A stretch of 64,000 bases of DNA from Novosphingobium sp. Gsoil 351. Its GTDB lineage: Bacteria; Pseudomonadota; Alphaproteobacteria; Sphingomonadales; Sphingomonadaceae. The position numbers and the translations under genes are program-made. The notes under the pieces are model-generated. The model was not told the origin of the DNA. It worked only from the letters and a program-made list of their open reading frames with translations, and made no database searches. The first letter of the stretch is position 1. Each line of letters opens with the position of its first letter. The stretch is from positions 959,501-1,023,500 of the forward strand of contig NZ_CP046120.1 in NCBI RefSeq assembly GCF_009707465.1, given 5' to 3'. Positions 10,317 to 21,093 of the stretch are shown here, piece after piece.

Positions 10317-11356
10317 GCGCCATACCTCGTCAGCATCAGATACCCACTCACGAGCACGACAAACCCCAGCGAAACCGGCAAAAACACTTTCCACCCCAGC
10401 CGCATCAGCTGGTCGTAGCGATAGCGCGGGACGGTCGCCTTGACCCAGCTGAAGACGAAGAAGAAGAACCCGATCTTGGCGAACAGCCACAGCCAGCCGG
10501 GGATCAGGTAGAGCACCGGAATGTCCAGCGGGGGCAGCCAGCCGCCGAAGAACAGCGTGGCGTTCAGCGCGCACATCAGCAGGACGTTGGCGTATTCGCC
10601 GAGCCAGTAGAGCGCGAAGGCCATGCTCGAGTATTCGGTCTGGTACCCGGCGACGAGCTCGCTCTCGGCCTCGGTCAGGTCGAACGGCGCGCGCTGGGTC
10701 TCGGCCATGCCGCTGATCAGGAACATCACCCACATCGGGAACAGCAGCGGATTGAACACGAACCCGTTGAGGATCCAGACGTGCGATTGCTGCGCCTTGA
10801 CGATGTCGTTGAGATTGAACGTCCCCGCCCACAGCACCACGCAGATCAGGATGAACCCGATCGAAACCTCGTAGGAGATCATCTGCGCACTGGCGCGCAT
10901 CGCACTGAAAAACGGATATTTCGAGTTGCTGGCCCACCCGGCCATCACCGTGCCGTAAACCCCAAGGCTGCTGATCGCGAGCACGTAGAGCAGCCCGACG
11001 TTGATGTTCGCCAGCACCGCGCCTGAATTAAACGGGATCACCGCCCAGGCGAGCAGCGCGACGGTGAACGTCACGATCGGCGCGATCAGGAAGATGCCTT
11101 TGTTGGCCGCGCTGGGGACGATGGTTTCCTGGAGGAACACCTTGAGCCCGTCGGCGAACGACTGGAGCAGGCCCCACGGCCCGACCACGTTGGGCCCCCG
11201 CCGCAGCGCCATCGCCGCCCAGATCTTGCGATCGGCATAGATCACCATCGCCACCGCGAGCATGACGGGCAGCGCGATGAGAAGGATGCCGGCGATGGTC
11301 GCGAGCAGCCAGGCGGTGTCGTGGGACAGGCCCCAGGATTGGAATGTGGCGGTCAT
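10313..11356 (-). CDS. nuoH: NADH-quinone oxidoreductase subunit H
   Basis: NuoH is the eight-helix membrane subunit that forms the quinone-binding tunnel with NuoB and NuoD. The 347-residue protein starts [12 protein letters not shown]. It contains the family signatures [20 protein letters not shown] and [22 protein letters not shown], the acidic loop at the quinone site. ATG 11356 overlaps the nuoG stop by four bases. Length and motifs are normal. Confidence 0.97.
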   Translation of the reverse strand: MTATFQSWGLSHDTAWLLATIAGILLIALPVMLAVAMVIYADRKIWAAMALRRGPNVVGPWGLLQSFADGLKVFLQETIVPSAANKGIFLIAPIVTFTVALLAWAVIPFNSGAVLANINVGLLYVLAISSLGVYGTVMAGWASNSKYPFFSAMRASAQMISYEVSIGFILICVVLWAGTFNLNDIVKAQQSHVWILNGFVFNPLLFPMWVMFLISGMAETQRAPFDLTEAESELVAGYQTEYSSMAFALYWLGEYANVLLMCALNATLFFGGWLPPLDIPVLYLIPGWLWLFAKIGFFFFVFSWVKATVPRYRYDQLMRLGWKVFLPVSLGFVVLVSGYLMLTRYGA

Positions 11357-13377
11357 TCCGCCGCCTCCGCCAGATCTTCGCCGTGGAGCAGTTCGGCCGA
11401 GCAGCGCTGCATCGTCGGGCTGGCGCGGCAGATCGCGTTGGTCAGGTAGAAGTCCTTGATCGGGTAGCCGATCTGCGCGGATTTCACTTTCGCCAGCCTC
11501 TTCGGCTTGGGCAGCGCGCCGTAATCGGCCAGCCCCTCGACACCGAGCGCCGGGACCTCGGCGATCATCGCGGCGCGGAGTTGCTCGAAGGTGTCGAAGC
11601 CGACCGTAACACCGAGCGCATCGGCCAGCGCGCGCAGGATCGTCCAATCCTCACGCGCATCGCCGGGGGCGAACACGGCCTTTTCGGCGAACTGCACGCG
11701 GCCCTCGGTGTTGACGTAGGTGCCCGCCTTCTCGGTCCACGCCGCTCCGGGCAGGATCACGTCGGCGGCATGGGCGCCCTTGTCGCCGTGATGGCCGATG
11801 TAGACCTTGAGGCTCGATCCGAAAGCCGACCAGTCGACCTCGTCCGCGCCTAGCGCGAGCACTACCTTGGGCGCTGCGGCGGCGATGTCCTTGATCCCGC
11901 CCTTCTGCGCATAGCCGAGCATCAGCCCGCCCATCCGGCTCGCGGCCATATGGAGCACATTGAAACCGTTCCACTTCGCCCCGTCCTCGAGATCGCGGAC
12001 CACGTTCCATGTTCCTGCCAGCGCGAGCGACGGCGCTATTGCGCCCTTGGCCAGTCCGCCTCCGCCAAGGATGACTGCAGGTCGCCGCGCCGAAACCATC
12101 GCCTCGTTCACATGCTCGGGCAGATCGCCGAGTACGGCAACGTCATCGCCGAGGAACTCCGCGCCGAAAGTCGTTTCCCAATGCGGGCCGACCACGAAAA
12201 TCTTGGCCCCGCGCTTCGCCGCCTTGCGCAGGCGGACGTTGACCAGCGGCGCTTCCCAGCGAACCATGCTGCCGACGATCAGGATCGCATCGGCGGTTTC
12301 GATCCCGGCAAAGGTGCTGTTGAAGTTCACCGCGGCGAGGTTGGAGCAGTCGTAATCGAGGCCAGTCTGCCGACCCTCAAGCAAACTTGAGCTAAGCCCG
12401 CCAAGCAGCTTCTTGGCCGCGAACATCGTTTCGCAGTCGACCAAGTCGCCCGCCACCGCAGCCAGGCTCGCTCCGGGCTTGGCCTTGGCGATCGCCCCGA
12501 ACGCTTCGTCCCACGTCGCCGCAACCAGCTTGCCCTTCTGGCGCACCCACGGCTTGTCCAGTCGTCGCCGGGTCAGCCCATCGACGCAGTGGCGGCCCTT
12601 GTCGCTCAGCCACTCCTCGTTGACGTCGTCATTGATGCGGGGAAGCGCGCGCAGCACTTCGCGGCCGCGGCTGTCGACGCGGATGTTGCTGCCGACCGCG
12701 TCGGAGACGTCGATCGACAACGTCTTCTTCAATTCCCATGGCCGCGCCTCGAACGCATAGGGCTTGCTCGTCAGCGCGCCGACCGGGCACAGATCGACCA
12801 CGTTGGCCGACAGTTCGTGTTGGATCGCCTTTTCGAGATAGCTGGTGATCTGCATCCCCTCGCCCCGATAGAGCGCGCCGATCTCGTCCACCCCGGCGAT
12901 CTCCTCGCTGAAGCGCACGCAGCGGGTGCAGTGAATACAACGGGTCATCGCGGTCTTGACCAGCGGGCCCATGTACTTCTCGGTGACCGCGCGCTTGTTC
13001 TCGTCGTAACGCGAGGCGCCGCGGCCGTAGGCGATCGACTGGTCCTGCAGATCGCACTCGCCGCCCTGGTCGCAGATCGGGCAATCGAGCGGGTGGTTGA
13101 TGAGCAGGAACTCCATCACCCCCTCGCGCGCCTTCTGCACCATCGGGGTGGCGGTGAAGATCTGCTGCCCCTCGGTGGCGGGCAAAGCGCAAGACGCCTG
13201 CGGCTTGGGCGGCCCAGGCTTCACCTCGACCAGGCACATCCGGCAGTTTCCCGCGATGGACAGCCGCTCGTGATAGCAGAACCGCGGAATTTCCTTCCCC
13301 GCCAGCTCGCACGCCTGAAGCACCGTGGCGCCCACGGGGACTTCGAGTTCGGTGCCGTCTACGGTGACTTTAGGCAT
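11353..13377 (-). CDS. nuoG: NADH-quinone oxidoreductase subunit G
   Basis: NuoG is the large peripheral-arm iron-sulfur subunit of complex I. In the 674-residue sequence I see the 2Fe-2S ligands C34, C45, C48 and C63. The N5 4Fe-4S site has its unusual His ligand (H95, C99, C102, C108), and the N4 site is C147, C150, C153 and C197. A molybdopterin-oxidoreductase-like domain without catalytic function follows. The extra N7 cluster cysteines of some bacteria are not evident. It starts at ATG 13377, nine bases after a non-nuo gene, and overlaps nuoH by ATGA. Confidence 0.96.
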   Translation of the reverse strand: MPKVTVDGTELEVPVGATVLQACELAGKEIPRFCYHERLSIAGNCRMCLVEVKPGPPKPQASCALPATEGQQIFTATPMVQKAREGVMEFLLINHPLDCPICDQGGECDLQDQSIAYGRGASRYDENKRAVTEKYMGPLVKTAMTRCIHCTRCVRFSEEIAGVDEIGALYRGEGMQITSYLEKAIQHELSANVVDLCPVGALTSKPYAFEARPWELKKTLSIDVSDAVGSNIRVDSRGREVLRALPRINDDVNEEWLSDKGRHCVDGLTRRRLDKPWVRQKGKLVAATWDEAFGAIAKAKPGASLAAVAGDLVDCETMFAAKKLLGGLSSSLLEGRQTGLDYDCSNLAAVNFNSTFAGIETADAILIVGSMVRWEAPLVNVRLRKAAKRGAKIFVVGPHWETTFGAEFLGDDVAVLGDLPEHVNEAMVSARRPAVILGGGGLAKGAIAPSLALAGTWNVVRDLEDGAKWNGFNVLHMAASRMGGLMLGYAQKGGIKDIAAAAPKVVLALGADEVDWSAFGSSLKVYIGHHGDKGAHAADVILPGAAWTEKAGTYVNTEGRVQFAEKAVFAPGDAREDWTILRALADALGVTVGFDTFEQLRAAMIAEVPALGVEGLADYGALPKPKRLAKVKSAQIGYPIKDFYLTNAICRASPTMQRCSAELLHGEDLAEAAE

Positions 13378-13386
13378 CGTGCCTTC

Positions 13387-14079
13387 CTATGCGCCGACGC
13401 GGCCGAACGGCGGACGCATTTCGACACCGAGCCTATACGAGGCGATGCCGATGTAGGTGCGCAGGAACAGGGGGTTAATCGTCATCGACGAGCCGGCCAG
13501 GAGGCACGGCCCCAAGTCCGGCCTGAGCGCATCGATCGCCTTCCGTTCTTCCACGCTGAGCCCCTCCGACGCGACCAGCGCTATGCTCGCCACCGGGTTT
13601 CGGCGGACGACGCAACGCGCGAAAATCTCGGCTGGCGGCAACGGCGCGACATGCGCAGCCTCTTCTTCGGCGCTGAGCGGCCGCGCGGCCAGAATCGCCG
13701 GGAGATCAGGATAATACTTGGCTGTAAGGGCCTGGCCGAGCGCACCCGACATGACATCGGGCGAGAACCTCAGCCGCACTTCGTTGGTGAACCCATAGAG
13801 GCAACCGTCGTCGGAGCTCATCACAAGCTGTCTCAGCGCACTTATCTTCGACGTCGAATCGACAGCAGCGAGAACATAGGTATTGGCGTGCTCGAAACGG
13901 CGGTTGACCGCACACTTGGCGAAGTTTCGTAGCGCGAGGTCCGCATCCTTGGCCGCGTAGGCGCGTTTTTCGAGCGGCTTGGTCCGCCACTGAGTGTCAT
14001 GATTCTGCTGCGCCACCGCAGCAGTGCCCAAGCCAAGGGTCAGCATCGGTAGCAATACGGCTTTGAAGCAATGTGTCAT
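13387..14079 (-). CDS. Exported protein of unknown function inserted between nuoF and nuoG
   Basis: This 230-residue protein has a clear signal peptide ([20 protein letters not shown], cleavage after AVA, about residue 23). The mature part has the cysteines of [29 protein letters not shown] and GPCLLAG, compatible with disulfides in the periplasm. I recognise no family. The ATG at 14079 overlaps the nuoF stop (ATGA), and nuoG starts nine bases after its own stop, so it is cotranscribed with complex I genes. An exported product is out of place among cytoplasmic-arm subunits. It may be a lineage-specific passenger or an assembly/maturation factor; nothing in the sequence decides. Confidence 0.8.
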   Translation of the reverse strand: MTHCFKAVLLPMLTLGLGTAAVAQQNHDTQWRTKPLEKRAYAAKDADLALRNFAKCAVNRRFEHANTYVLAAVDSTSKISALRQLVMSSDDGCLYGFTNEVRLRFSPDVMSGALGQALTAKYYPDLPAILAARPLSAEEEAAHVAPLPPAEIFARCVVRRNPVASIALVASEGLSVEERKAIDALRPDLGPCLLAGSSMTINPLFLRTYIGIASYRLGVEMRPPFGRVGA

Positions 14080-15362
14080 TCCGCCGCCTCCCGCACATTC
14101 TCCGCGATCCGCCGCTCGAGCTCCGGCCGGAAATGCTTGATCAGCCCCTGGATCGGCCATGCCGCCGCGTCGCCCAGCGCGCAGATGGTGTGGCCTTCGA
14201 CTTGCTTGGTCACATCGTAGAGCATGTCGATCTCGGCCGCATCGGCGTCGCCGGTGCGCAGGCGCTCCATCACGCGCCACATCCAGCCGGTGCCTTCGCG
14301 GCAGGGGGTGCACTGGCCGCAGGACTCGTGCTTGTAGAAATAGCTGATCCGGCTGATCGCGCGGACGATGTCGGTCGACTTGTCCATGACGATGATCGCC
14401 GCGGTGCCGAGGCCGCTGCCGACCGCCTTGAGCCCGTCGAAGTCCATCGGACAGTCGATGATCTCTGCCGCGGGGACCAGCGGCACTGAAGATCCGCCGG
14501 GAATCACTGCCAGCAGATTGTCCCACCCGCCGCGGATGCCGCCGCAATGGGTCTCGATCAGCTCGCGGAAGCTCACGCTCATCGCGTCCTCAACCACGCA
14601 GGGCTTTTCGACGTGGCCGCTGATCTGGAAGAGCTTGGTGCCTTCGTTGCCCTTGCGCCCGATGGCGGCGAACCAGCCTGCGCCGCGGCGCAGGATCGTG
14701 GGGGCGACCGCGATGCTCTCGACGTTGTTGACCGTGGTCGGGCAGCCATAGAGCCCCGCTCCCGCCGGGAACGGCGGTTTGAGCCGCGGCTGGCCCTTCT
14801 TGCCCTCGAGGCTCTCGATCATCGCGGTTTCTTCGCCGCAGATGTAGGCGCCCGCGCCGCGGTGGACGAAGACGTCGAAATCATAGCCCGATCCGCAGGC
14901 ATTCTTGCCGATCAGCCCGGCGTCATAAGCCTCGGCGACCGCGGCGAACATCGTCTCTGCCTCGCGGATGTATTCGCCGCGGATGTAGATGTAGGCGGCG
15001 CGCGCGCGCATCGCGAACCCGGCGACCAGCGCGCCCTCGATCAGCTTGTGCGGATCGTGGCGGAGGATTTCGCGGTCCTTGCATGATCCCGGCTCGGACT
15101 CGTCGGCGTTGATGACGAGGAAGCTGGGGCGGCCGTCCTTGGGTTCCTTGGGCATGAACGACCACTTCATGCCGGTGGGGAAGCCCGCCCCGCCGCGTCC
15201 GCGCAGGCCGGAATCCTTGATTTCCTGGATGATAGTATCCTGCCCGCGCGCGAGCAGGGCCTTGGTATCGTCCCAGTCACCGCGCTTTTGCGCAGCTTTC
15301 AGCCCCCACGGCTGGTAGCCGTAGAGGTTGGTGAAGATGCGGTCCTTGTCGGCGAGAGCCAC
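14076..15362 (-). CDS. nuoF: NADH-quinone oxidoreductase subunit F
   Basis: NuoF binds FMN and oxidises NADH, feeding electrons into cluster N3. The 428-residue product has the glycine-rich [15 protein letters not shown] site at residues 55-62, a second [12 protein letters not shown] stretch near 170-181, and N3 ligands C348, C351, C354 and C394. Translation starts at GTG 15362, immediately after the nuoE TAA with no gap. Length is normal. Confidence 0.97.
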   Translation of the reverse strand: MALADKDRIFTNLYGYQPWGLKAAQKRGDWDDTKALLARGQDTIIQEIKDSGLRGRGGAGFPTGMKWSFMPKEPKDGRPSFLVINADESEPGSCKDREILRHDPHKLIEGALVAGFAMRARAAYIYIRGEYIREAETMFAAVAEAYDAGLIGKNACGSGYDFDVFVHRGAGAYICGEETAMIESLEGKKGQPRLKPPFPAGAGLYGCPTTVNNVESIAVAPTILRRGAGWFAAIGRKGNEGTKLFQISGHVEKPCVVEDAMSVSFRELIETHCGGIRGGWDNLLAVIPGGSSVPLVPAAEIIDCPMDFDGLKAVGSGLGTAAIIVMDKSTDIVRAISRISYFYKHESCGQCTPCREGTGWMWRVMERLRTGDADAAEIDMLYDVTKQVEGHTICALGDAAAWPIQGLIKHFRPELERRIAENVREAAE

Positions 15363-16031
15363 TTACCACTCCCCCCGGTAATCGTGGTTCGCGCCGACCA
15401 TTTCCTTCAGCGTCGTCGGCCCGCCGCTCGGCTCGACGGTGTGGCGGCCCGGTTCCTGCGTGCCGGGTTTGGGCTTGCCGCCTACTGCCAGCCCGTCGAG
15501 GATCTTGTCGAACGTCTCGACGGTCAGGTCCTCGTAGTTGTCGTCGTTGATCTGGACCATCGGCGCCGACGCGCAATTGCCCATGCATTCGACTTCGGTC
15601 AGCGACCACAGCCCGTCGGCCGAGACATGCCCCTTGCTCATCCCGCGCTTCTTGCACGCGGCGAGGATGTCGTCAGAACCCCGCAACATGCACGGCGTGG
15701 TGCCGCACACCTGGACGTGGAAGCGGCCGACGGGCGCGAGGTTGTACATCGTGTAGAAGCTGGCGACCTCAAGCACGCGGATCACCGGCATGGCGAGTTC
15801 GCGCGCGACGAATTCGATCACCGGAATCGGTAGCCAGCCTTGCGTATTGGTCTCCGCGCCGACCTGGCGCTGGGCGAGATCGAGCAGCGGCATGACCGCC
15901 GAACGCTGCCGCCCCGGCGGATAGCGCGCGATGATCTTCGGCACCTCGGCGGCATTGGCCTCGGTCCACGCGAAGCCGCCCCAGCGCGCGCGCAGTTCGG
16001 GGGTGTCGGGAGCGGGGGCGCGGTCAGCCAC
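15363..16031 (-). CDS. nuoE: NADH-quinone oxidoreductase subunit E
   Basis: NuoE is a thioredoxin-fold protein carrying the 2Fe-2S cluster N1a beside NuoF. The ligands are C109, C114, C149 and C153 of 222 residues. It starts with GTG 16031, which lies upstream of and overlaps the end of the small inserted membrane-protein gene by eight bases. The C-terminal 40 residues (PKPGTQEPGRHTVEPSGGPT) are a low-complexity tail typical of alphaproteobacterial NuoE. Confidence 0.96.
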   Translation of the reverse strand: MADRAPAPDTPELRARWGGFAWTEANAAEVPKIIARYPPGRQRSAVMPLLDLAQRQVGAETNTQGWLPIPVIEFVARELAMPVIRVLEVASFYTMYNLAPVGRFHVQVCGTTPCMLRGSDDILAACKKRGMSKGHVSADGLWSLTEVECMGNCASAPMVQINDDNYEDLTVETFDKILDGLAVGGKPKPGTQEPGRHTVEPSGGPTTLKEMVGANHDYRGEW

Positions 16032-16386
16032 GAAAGTCTTCCAAGGTTAGCTTAGCAGTTGGGTTTCGCCTCCATTGGCGGCCGATAATTTTGTATCGGT
16101 AGAAATACAGCCCCAAAAACGTGAAAACCCACAGAAGGACAATCGATAAAAACCAAAACTGTGTTCGTTCAGATGGCGGGCTTGGCATCAAAATGCCCAG
16201 AATACAGAGTGGACCAAAGACGATAGCAGCCAGCTTCAACCAAGTGATACGCGGTCCATAAATAGCTGATCCCATCAGTGTGAGGCGCTTTATGTAAGAA
16301 GACACTCTCTGACCTTCACCCAAACGATTGAATGTCAGAATTACATCCTCGTCGATTAGCCGAGTAAACCATGTCAAGGCGCTCAC
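16024..16386 (-). CDS. Small two-helix membrane protein inserted between nuoD and nuoE
   Basis: This 120-residue protein starts at GTG 16386, overlapping the nuoD stop (GTGA), and ends inside the start of nuoE, so it is translationally locked into the operon. It has two predicted membrane helices, about residues 49-67 ([19 protein letters not shown]) and 77-95 ([19 protein letters not shown]). A basic C-terminal tail ([16 protein letters not shown]) follows. I recognise no family and it is not a standard complex I subunit. Its base composition is visibly lower in G+C than its neighbours, which suggests later acquisition. It could be an accessory or assembly factor or a hitchhiking gene. Confidence 0.8.
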   Translation of the reverse strand: MSALTWFTRLIDEDVILTFNRLGEGQRVSSYIKRLTLMGSAIYGPRITWLKLAAIVFGPLCILGILMPSPPSERTQFWFLSIVLLWVFTFLGLYFYRYKIIGRQWRRNPTAKLTLEDFRG

Positions 16387-17597
16387 CGGTCGCACTCCCC
16401 GAACACGATGTCGAGCGCGCCCAGTATGGCGGTCGCGTCGGGCAGCATGTGGCCGCGGCTCATGAAATCCATCGCCTGGAGATGGCTGAACGCGGTCGGG
16501 CGGATTTTGCAACGGTAGGGTTTGTTCGACCCGTCGCTGACCAGATAGACCCCGAACTCGCCCTTGGGGCTTTCGGTGGCGACATAGACTTCTCCCGCGG
16601 GGACGTGGAAGCCTTCGGTGTAGAGCTTGAAGTGGTGGATCAGCGCTTCCATCGACTGCTTCATCTCGGCGCGCTTGGGCGGCACGATCTTGCGGTCGTC
16701 GCTGGCGATCGGGCCTTCGGGCATCTCGCGCAGGCACTGCTTCATGATCTTGGCCGACTGGCGCACTTCCTCAACCCGGACCATGAACCGGTCGTAGCAA
16801 TCGCCGCGCGTGCCTACCGGCACCTCGAAATCCATCCGGTCGTAAACGTCGTAGGGCTGGCTTTTGCGCAGGTCCCAGGCGATCCCGCTGCCGCGGATCA
16901 TCGGGCCGGAAAAGCCCCAGCGGACCGCGTCGTCCTTGCTTACCGTAGCGATGTCGACGTTGCGCTGCTTGAAGATGCGGTTGTCGACGACCAGGCTCAT
17001 CGCGTCTTCGAACAGGCGCGGGAGCCGCGTATCGAGCCAGTCGGCGATATCGGTCAGCAGCTTGAGCGGAACGTCCTGGTGGACCCCGCCGGGGCGGTAC
17101 CACGCCATATGCATCCGCGCGCCGGCCGCGCGCTCGAAGAAGTTGAGGCAGTCCTCGCGGATTTCGAACAGCCACAAGTTGGGCGTCATCGCGCCGACGT
17201 CCATCACGTGGCTGCCCAGGTTGAGCATGTGGTTGCAGATGCGGGTCAGCTCGGCGAACAGCACCCGCAGGTATTGCGCGCGGATCGGCACCTCGAGATT
17301 GAGCAGCTTCTCGATCGCGAGCACGTAAGAGTGCTCCATCCCCAGCGGCGAGCAATAGTCGAGCCGGTCGAAGTAGGGCAGCGCCTGAAGATAGGTCTTA
17401 TGCTCGATCAACTTCTCGGTGCCGCGGTGGAGCAGGCCGACATGGCAATCGATACGCTCGATGATCTCGCCGTCGAGCTCCATCACCATCCGCAGCACGC
17501 CGTGCGCGGCAGGGTGCTGGGGGCCGAAGTTGATCGTGTAGTTGGTGATGACCTCGTCGCCGGTGGTCGGCGCCTGGTCGGCTACGAGAGCGCTCAT
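16383..17597 (-). CDS. nuoD: NADH-quinone oxidoreductase subunit D
   Basis: NuoD is the 49-kDa subunit that shapes the quinone reduction site with NuoB. The 404-residue protein begins [20 protein letters not shown] and carries [15 protein letters not shown] with the quinone-site histidine. It also has [14 protein letters not shown] and the C-terminal [12 protein letters not shown] typical of the family. ATG 17597 overlaps the nuoC stop by four bases. NuoC and NuoD are separate genes here, not fused as in enterobacteria. Confidence 0.97.
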   Translation of the reverse strand: MSALVADQAPTTGDEVITNYTINFGPQHPAAHGVLRMVMELDGEIIERIDCHVGLLHRGTEKLIEHKTYLQALPYFDRLDYCSPLGMEHSYVLAIEKLLNLEVPIRAQYLRVLFAELTRICNHMLNLGSHVMDVGAMTPNLWLFEIREDCLNFFERAAGARMHMAWYRPGGVHQDVPLKLLTDIADWLDTRLPRLFEDAMSLVVDNRIFKQRNVDIATVSKDDAVRWGFSGPMIRGSGIAWDLRKSQPYDVYDRMDFEVPVGTRGDCYDRFMVRVEEVRQSAKIMKQCLREMPEGPIASDDRKIVPPKRAEMKQSMEALIHHFKLYTEGFHVPAGEVYVATESPKGEFGVYLVSDGSNKPYRCKIRPTAFSHLQAMDFMSRGHMLPDATAILGALDIVFGECDR

Positions 17598-18541
17598 TCA
17601 TCCGCTCCCTTGGGCTTGCGCGCGCGCGGGCGGGTCGCGGGCGCGGTGTCGTTGGTGCCGCTGGCGCGGGGTTTGCGCGCGGGGCGCTTTTCAGTCGGCT
17701 TGGGCGCGACCGGCTCGTTCGTTTTAGTCGTCACCGGGACGTTTGGTTCGGACTTGCGCGCGTTGGAGACGGCGCGGATGTCGGCGGCAGGCTTATTGGC
17801 GGTCTTCTTGGCCGCTTCCTTGTTCGCCGCCTTACCCGCGCCGGTATCGGCGGGCTTTTCGGTGACCTTGGGCCTGTCGGCCTGCGGCGGACCCTTGGTT
17901 TCAGGCTTGGCGGCAGGCGGAGCGTCCGCCTTTTCATCGCCTGGCAGGATGTAGTCGGCACCCTCCCACGGGCTCATGAAATCGAACGTGCGCAAGTCCT
18001 GCGCGAGCTCGACCGGCTCGTAGACCACGCGCTTGTCTTCCTCGGAATAACGCAGCTCGACATAGCCGGTGAGCGGGAAATCCTTGCGGAACGGGTGGCC
18101 CTGGAAGCCGTAGTCGGTGAGAATTCGGCGCAAGTCGGGATGGCCTGCGAACAGCACCCCGTACATGTCGAAAACCTCACGCTCGAGCCAGCCCGCGACC
18201 GGCCAAAGCGTTGTCACCGTCGGTACGGGGGTCGCCTCGTCGGTGGTGAGCTTGACCATGATCCGGTGGTTCCGGGTCAGCGACAGCAGCATGTAGACGA
18301 CATCGAACCGTTCGGGCCGGTTGGGGTAATCGGCCCCCGCGATCTCCATCAACTGCTGGTAATCATGTTCATCGCGCAACAGGCGCAGCGCGTCCTCGAT
18401 CGAATCGCGCCGGACGGTGAGCAGGATTTCACCATGCTCCTCGCGCCCCTCGACCAGCATGGCGCCGAGGGCAGCGGCGAGCGTGGCTTTCACGCCTCCG
18501 TTCGAGGCGATCTTGGGCGCGGAGTGGAGGACGGTGGCCAT
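17594..18541 (-). CDS. nuoC: NADH-quinone oxidoreductase subunit C with a long basic C-terminal tail
   Basis: NuoC is the 30-kDa peripheral-arm subunit. Residues 1 to about 202 form the normal domain, including [20 protein letters not shown] and the end [13 protein letters not shown]. They are followed by about 113 residues rich in Lys, Ala, Pro and Thr ([30 protein letters not shown]), giving 315 residues where about 200-220 is usual. The tail looks disordered and strongly basic. The gene overlaps nuoD by ATGA. It is separated from nuoB by a 110-base gap that holds a palindromic repeat. Confidence 0.95.
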   Translation of the reverse strand: MATVLHSAPKIASNGGVKATLAAALGAMLVEGREEHGEILLTVRRDSIEDALRLLRDEHDYQQLMEIAGADYPNRPERFDVVYMLLSLTRNHRIMVKLTTDEATPVPTVTTLWPVAGWLEREVFDMYGVLFAGHPDLRRILTDYGFQGHPFRKDFPLTGYVELRYSEEDKRVVYEPVELAQDLRTFDFMSPWEGADYILPGDEKADAPPAAKPETKGPPQADRPKVTEKPADTGAGKAANKEAAKKTANKPAADIRAVSNARKSEPNVPVTTKTNEPVAPKPTEKRPARKPRASGTNDTAPATRPRARKPKGADE

Positions 18542-18549
18542 GCTCTACC

Positions 18550-18635
18550 CCCGCTCATCCCGAGCGCGGTCGAGGTATGTCGCGCGAGGGTCGAGCATCG
18601 CGCCCGATGCCTCGACTTCGCTCGACATGAGCGGG
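18550..18635. repeat. Nested palindromic repeat between nuoB and nuoC
   Basis: Outer 9-base arms (CCCGCTCAT at 18550-18558, ATGAGCGGG at 18627-18635) enclose an inner hairpin (TCGAGCATCG at 18591-18600, CGATGCCTCGA at 18605-18615). The right end (18611-18634, starting CTCGACTTCGCTCGACATGA) recurs without change at 37640-37663 downstream of rne. This fits a dispersed sphingomonad intergenic repeat. It fills most of the gap and would form a hairpin in the nuo mRNA. Confidence 0.75.
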
Positions 18636-18651
18636 AATTGCATTAGCGAGA

Positions 18652-19206
18652 TCACCGCTCGATCGTCCCGACGCGGCGGATTTTCCGCTGGAGCTGCATC
18701 ACGCCGTAGAGCAGCGCCTCGGCGGTCGGCGGGCAGCCGGGGACGTAAATGTCCACCGGCACGATCCGGTCGCAGCCGCGCACCACGCTGTAGCTGTAGT
18801 GGTAATAGCCGCCGCCGTTGGCGCAGCTTCCCATGCTGATCACATACTTGGGGTCCGACATCTGGTCGTAGACCTTGCGCAGCGCCGGGGCCATCTTGTT
18901 GCACAGCGTGCCCGCCACGATCATCACGTCGGACTGGCGCGGGCTGGCGCGCGGGGCGACGCCGAAGCGCTCCATATCGTAGCGCGGCATATTGACGTGG
19001 ATCATTTCGACCGCGCAGCAGGCGAGGCCGAAGGTCATCCACCACAGGCTGCCGGTGCGCGCCCACTGGAACAGCTCCTCGGTGGTGGTGACGAGGAAGC
19101 CTTTGTCGGCGACTTCGGCATTCACATCGACCACGAACGCCGGATTGGGCGCGCGCATCGGAGAGCCGTCGGCGTTCACCAACGCGGAGGCGGGTTCTAC
19201 TCCCAA
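18652..19206 (-). CDS. nuoB: NADH-quinone oxidoreductase subunit B
   Basis: NuoB holds the terminal 4Fe-4S cluster N2, which reduces quinone. The tandem-cysteine motif [11 protein letters not shown] and the later [14 protein letters not shown] and [13 protein letters not shown] stretches supply the four ligands. The exact start is uncertain. TTG at 19206, overlapping nuoA, would give [16 protein letters not shown] and 184 residues, matching the common MGV/MGL N-terminus. Alternatives are GTG 19179 and ATG 19158. The longer open frame upstream is the shadow of nuoA. Confidence 0.93.
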   Translation of the reverse strand: MGVEPASALVNADGSPMRAPNPAFVVDVNAEVADKGFLVTTTEELFQWARTGSLWWMTFGLACCAVEMIHVNMPRYDMERFGVAPRASPRQSDVMIVAGTLCNKMAPALRKVYDQMSDPKYVISMGSCANGGGYYHYSYSVVRGCDRIVPVDIYVPGCPPTAEALLYGVMQLQRKIRRVGTIER

Positions 19207-19571
19207 TCGAGCGCTCCCTTCTTCCAGGCGTAGGCGAAGCCCACGATCAGTTCGAACAGGAACACCATCATCGTGATCCAGCCGGGCCAGCCGGTGACAT
19301 CCAGGCTGACCGCCCACGGAAACAGGAACGCGGCCTCCAGATCGAAGATGATGAACAGGATCGCGACGAGGTAGAAGCGCACGTCGAACTGGCTGCGCGG
19401 GTCCTCGAACGCGGGGAACCCGCACTCGTATTCGGAGAGCTTGTCGGCGCTGGGGTTATGCGTCCCGGTCAGGCGCGAGACGCCCATCGGCAGGAACACG
19501 AACAGCGCAGAAATCCCCAGCGCGATGCCAAGGAAAATCAGGATCGGCAGGTACTGCGACAGGTCAAGCAA
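19197..19571 (-). CDS. nuoA: NADH-quinone oxidoreductase subunit A
   Basis: NuoA is a three-helix membrane subunit with a conserved loop near the quinone site. The sequence [21 protein letters not shown], with the loop Cys, is diagnostic. TTG 19571 gives [19 protein letters not shown] and 124 residues, the normal length. The longer upstream reading adds a basic stretch that does not look like a NuoA N-terminus. It is the first gene of the operon. Confidence 0.92.
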   Translation of the reverse strand: MLDLSQYLPILIFLGIALGISALFVFLPMGVSRLTGTHNPSADKLSEYECGFPAFEDPRSQFDVRFYLVAILFIIFDLEAAFLFPWAVSLDVTGWPGWITMMVFLFELIVGFAYAWKKGALDWE

Positions 19572-19647
19572 AGGTCTGACTCGGGCTTTTGTGCGACTGC
19601 GAAGCGCCCTAGTCCCGGCACCTCCGGGGTGCAAGGGGTGGACGAAT
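19572..19647 (-). promoter_or_regulatory. Presumed nuo operon leader and promoter region
   Basis: This 76-base gap between the ALDH stop and nuoA is the only space for a nuo promoter, unless the operon is read through from upstream genes. It holds a weak hairpin (GCACC/GGTGC at 19618-19632) that might end the ALDH transcript. No clear -35/-10 pair is visible to me. Confidence 0.3.
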
Positions 19648-21072
19648 CTACTTCAGCCCTTGTGTGATCGTCCGGCGGATCGCGGCGCCATAGGGCGGGC
19701 GGATTCCGGCGAGTTTGGTGATGTCGAGCTTGGGTTGGCGATAGACCGCGCGGGCGTGGCTGAAGGTCTTGAAGCCCTCCGGACCATGATAGCTGCCCAT
19801 CCCTGAAGGTCCCACTCCCCCGAACGGGAGGTCGTCCATCGAGACATGGAACATCGCGTCGTTGACGGTCACCCCGCCCGATATCGTGCGCGACAAAACG
19901 CGGTCTTCCTCGGCCTTGTCTTCGCCGAAGTAGTACAATCCCAGCGGGTGATCGTGGGCGTTGACGTAGTCGATCGCCTCGTCGATTGCCTTGTAGGTCT
20001 TCACCGGCAGCACCGGGCCGAAGATTTCGTCCTGCATCACCTTCATCCCATCGTCGACATTGCGCAGGATGGTCAGGGGCAGCTTGTTGAGGTTGGCGGC
20101 GGCGAAGTCTTCCCCCGCCGGGTTGACCTCGATCGCCTCGGCACCCTTGGCCACCGCGTCGGCGACCAGCCCCTGCAAGCGGTCGCGATGGCGCGCGTTG
20201 ATGACCGACGCATAGTCGTCGTTGGAAAGCATAGTCGGATACATCGCCGAAACCTGCGCCTTGAGGGCGGCGATCGTCTGCTTTTCGCGGTCATCGGGTA
20301 CCAGCAGGTAATCGGGGGCCAGGCAGATCTGCCCCGCGTTCATCATCTTGGCCAGCCCGATCCGCCCGGCGGCGCGATCGGTATCGGCGCTGCGCCCAAG
20401 GATCGTCGGGGACTTACCGCCCAGCTCGAGCGTGACCGGCACCAGGTTTTCCGCCGCCGCGCGCAGCACATGGCGGCCGATCGAGGTCGCTCCGGTGAAC
20501 AGCAGGTGATCGAATGCCAGCCCGCAGAATTCCTGCCCGATCTCCGGCCCGCCGAGAATCGTCGCGACCTCATCTTCGGCGAAATAGCGCGCGAACAGCT
20601 CGGCCATGGTCTCGGACGTGCGCTCGGTGAACTCGCTCGGCTTGATCATCGCGCGGTTGCCAGCGGCGAGCGCCTGGGCGAGCGGATTGACCGTCAACCC
20701 AACAGGAAAATTCCACGGGCTGACGATGCCGATCACGCCCTTGGGCTCATAGCGCAGCTCCGACCGCGCGCCGAGCAGGCCGAGCGGGAAGTTGGCGTGG
20801 CGCTTTTCCGAGCGCGCCCAGCGGTCGAGGTGCTTGAGCGAATAGTTGACCATGCCGACACCCGCGACGATGTCGCTCATCATGCTCATCTCGCGACTGC
20901 GGTTGCCGAAGTCGGCGCTCATCGCCGCGCATAGGGCATCGCCGTTCTCGATCAGCACGGCCTTGAGCCGCTTGAGCCGGTCGCGGCGGACCGACAGCGC
21001 TTCCGGGCGAGCGGCAACGAAGGCTGCGCGCTGGCGTGATAGAACATCATGCATGATCGACAATTGCGGCAT
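19648..21072 (-). CDS. Coniferyl-aldehyde-dehydrogenase-like NAD(P)-dependent aldehyde dehydrogenase
   Basis: This 474-residue aldehyde dehydrogenase oxidises an aldehyde to its acid. It has the general-base glutamate E216 in LELGGKSP and the catalytic cysteine C250 in [10 protein letters not shown], plus IVSPWNFP and [17 protein letters not shown]. The lack of an N-terminal extension and the C-terminal membrane-proximal region resemble the coniferyl aldehyde dehydrogenase (CalB)/fatty aldehyde dehydrogenase group. ATG 21072 follows a GGGA ribosome site and is preferred to TTG 21090. The prepilin peptidase gene ends 21 bases upstream, so the two may be cotranscribed, with no functional link evident. 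Substrate cannot be told from sequence. Confidence 0.9.
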   Translation of the reverse strand: MPQLSIMHDVLSRQRAAFVAARPEALSVRRDRLKRLKAVLIENGDALCAAMSADFGNRSREMSMMSDIVAGVGMVNYSLKHLDRWARSEKRHANFPLGLLGARSELRYEPKGVIGIVSPWNFPVGLTVNPLAQALAAGNRAMIKPSEFTERTSETMAELFARYFAEDEVATILGGPEIGQEFCGLAFDHLLFTGATSIGRHVLRAAAENLVPVTLELGGKSPTILGRSADTDRAAGRIGLAKMMNAGQICLAPDYLLVPDDREKQTIAALKAQVSAMYPTMLSNDDYASVINARHRDRLQGLVADAVAKGAEAIEVNPAGEDFAAANLNKLPLTILRNVDDGMKVMQDEIFGPVLPVKTYKAIDEAIDYVNAHDHPLGLYYFGEDKAEEDRVLSRTISGGVTVNDAMFHVSMDDLPFGGVGPSGMGSYHGPEGFKTFSHARAVYRQPKLDITKLAGIRPPYGAAIRRTITQGLK

Positions 21073-21093
21073 CCGGCTTCCCTGTCCCAACCT

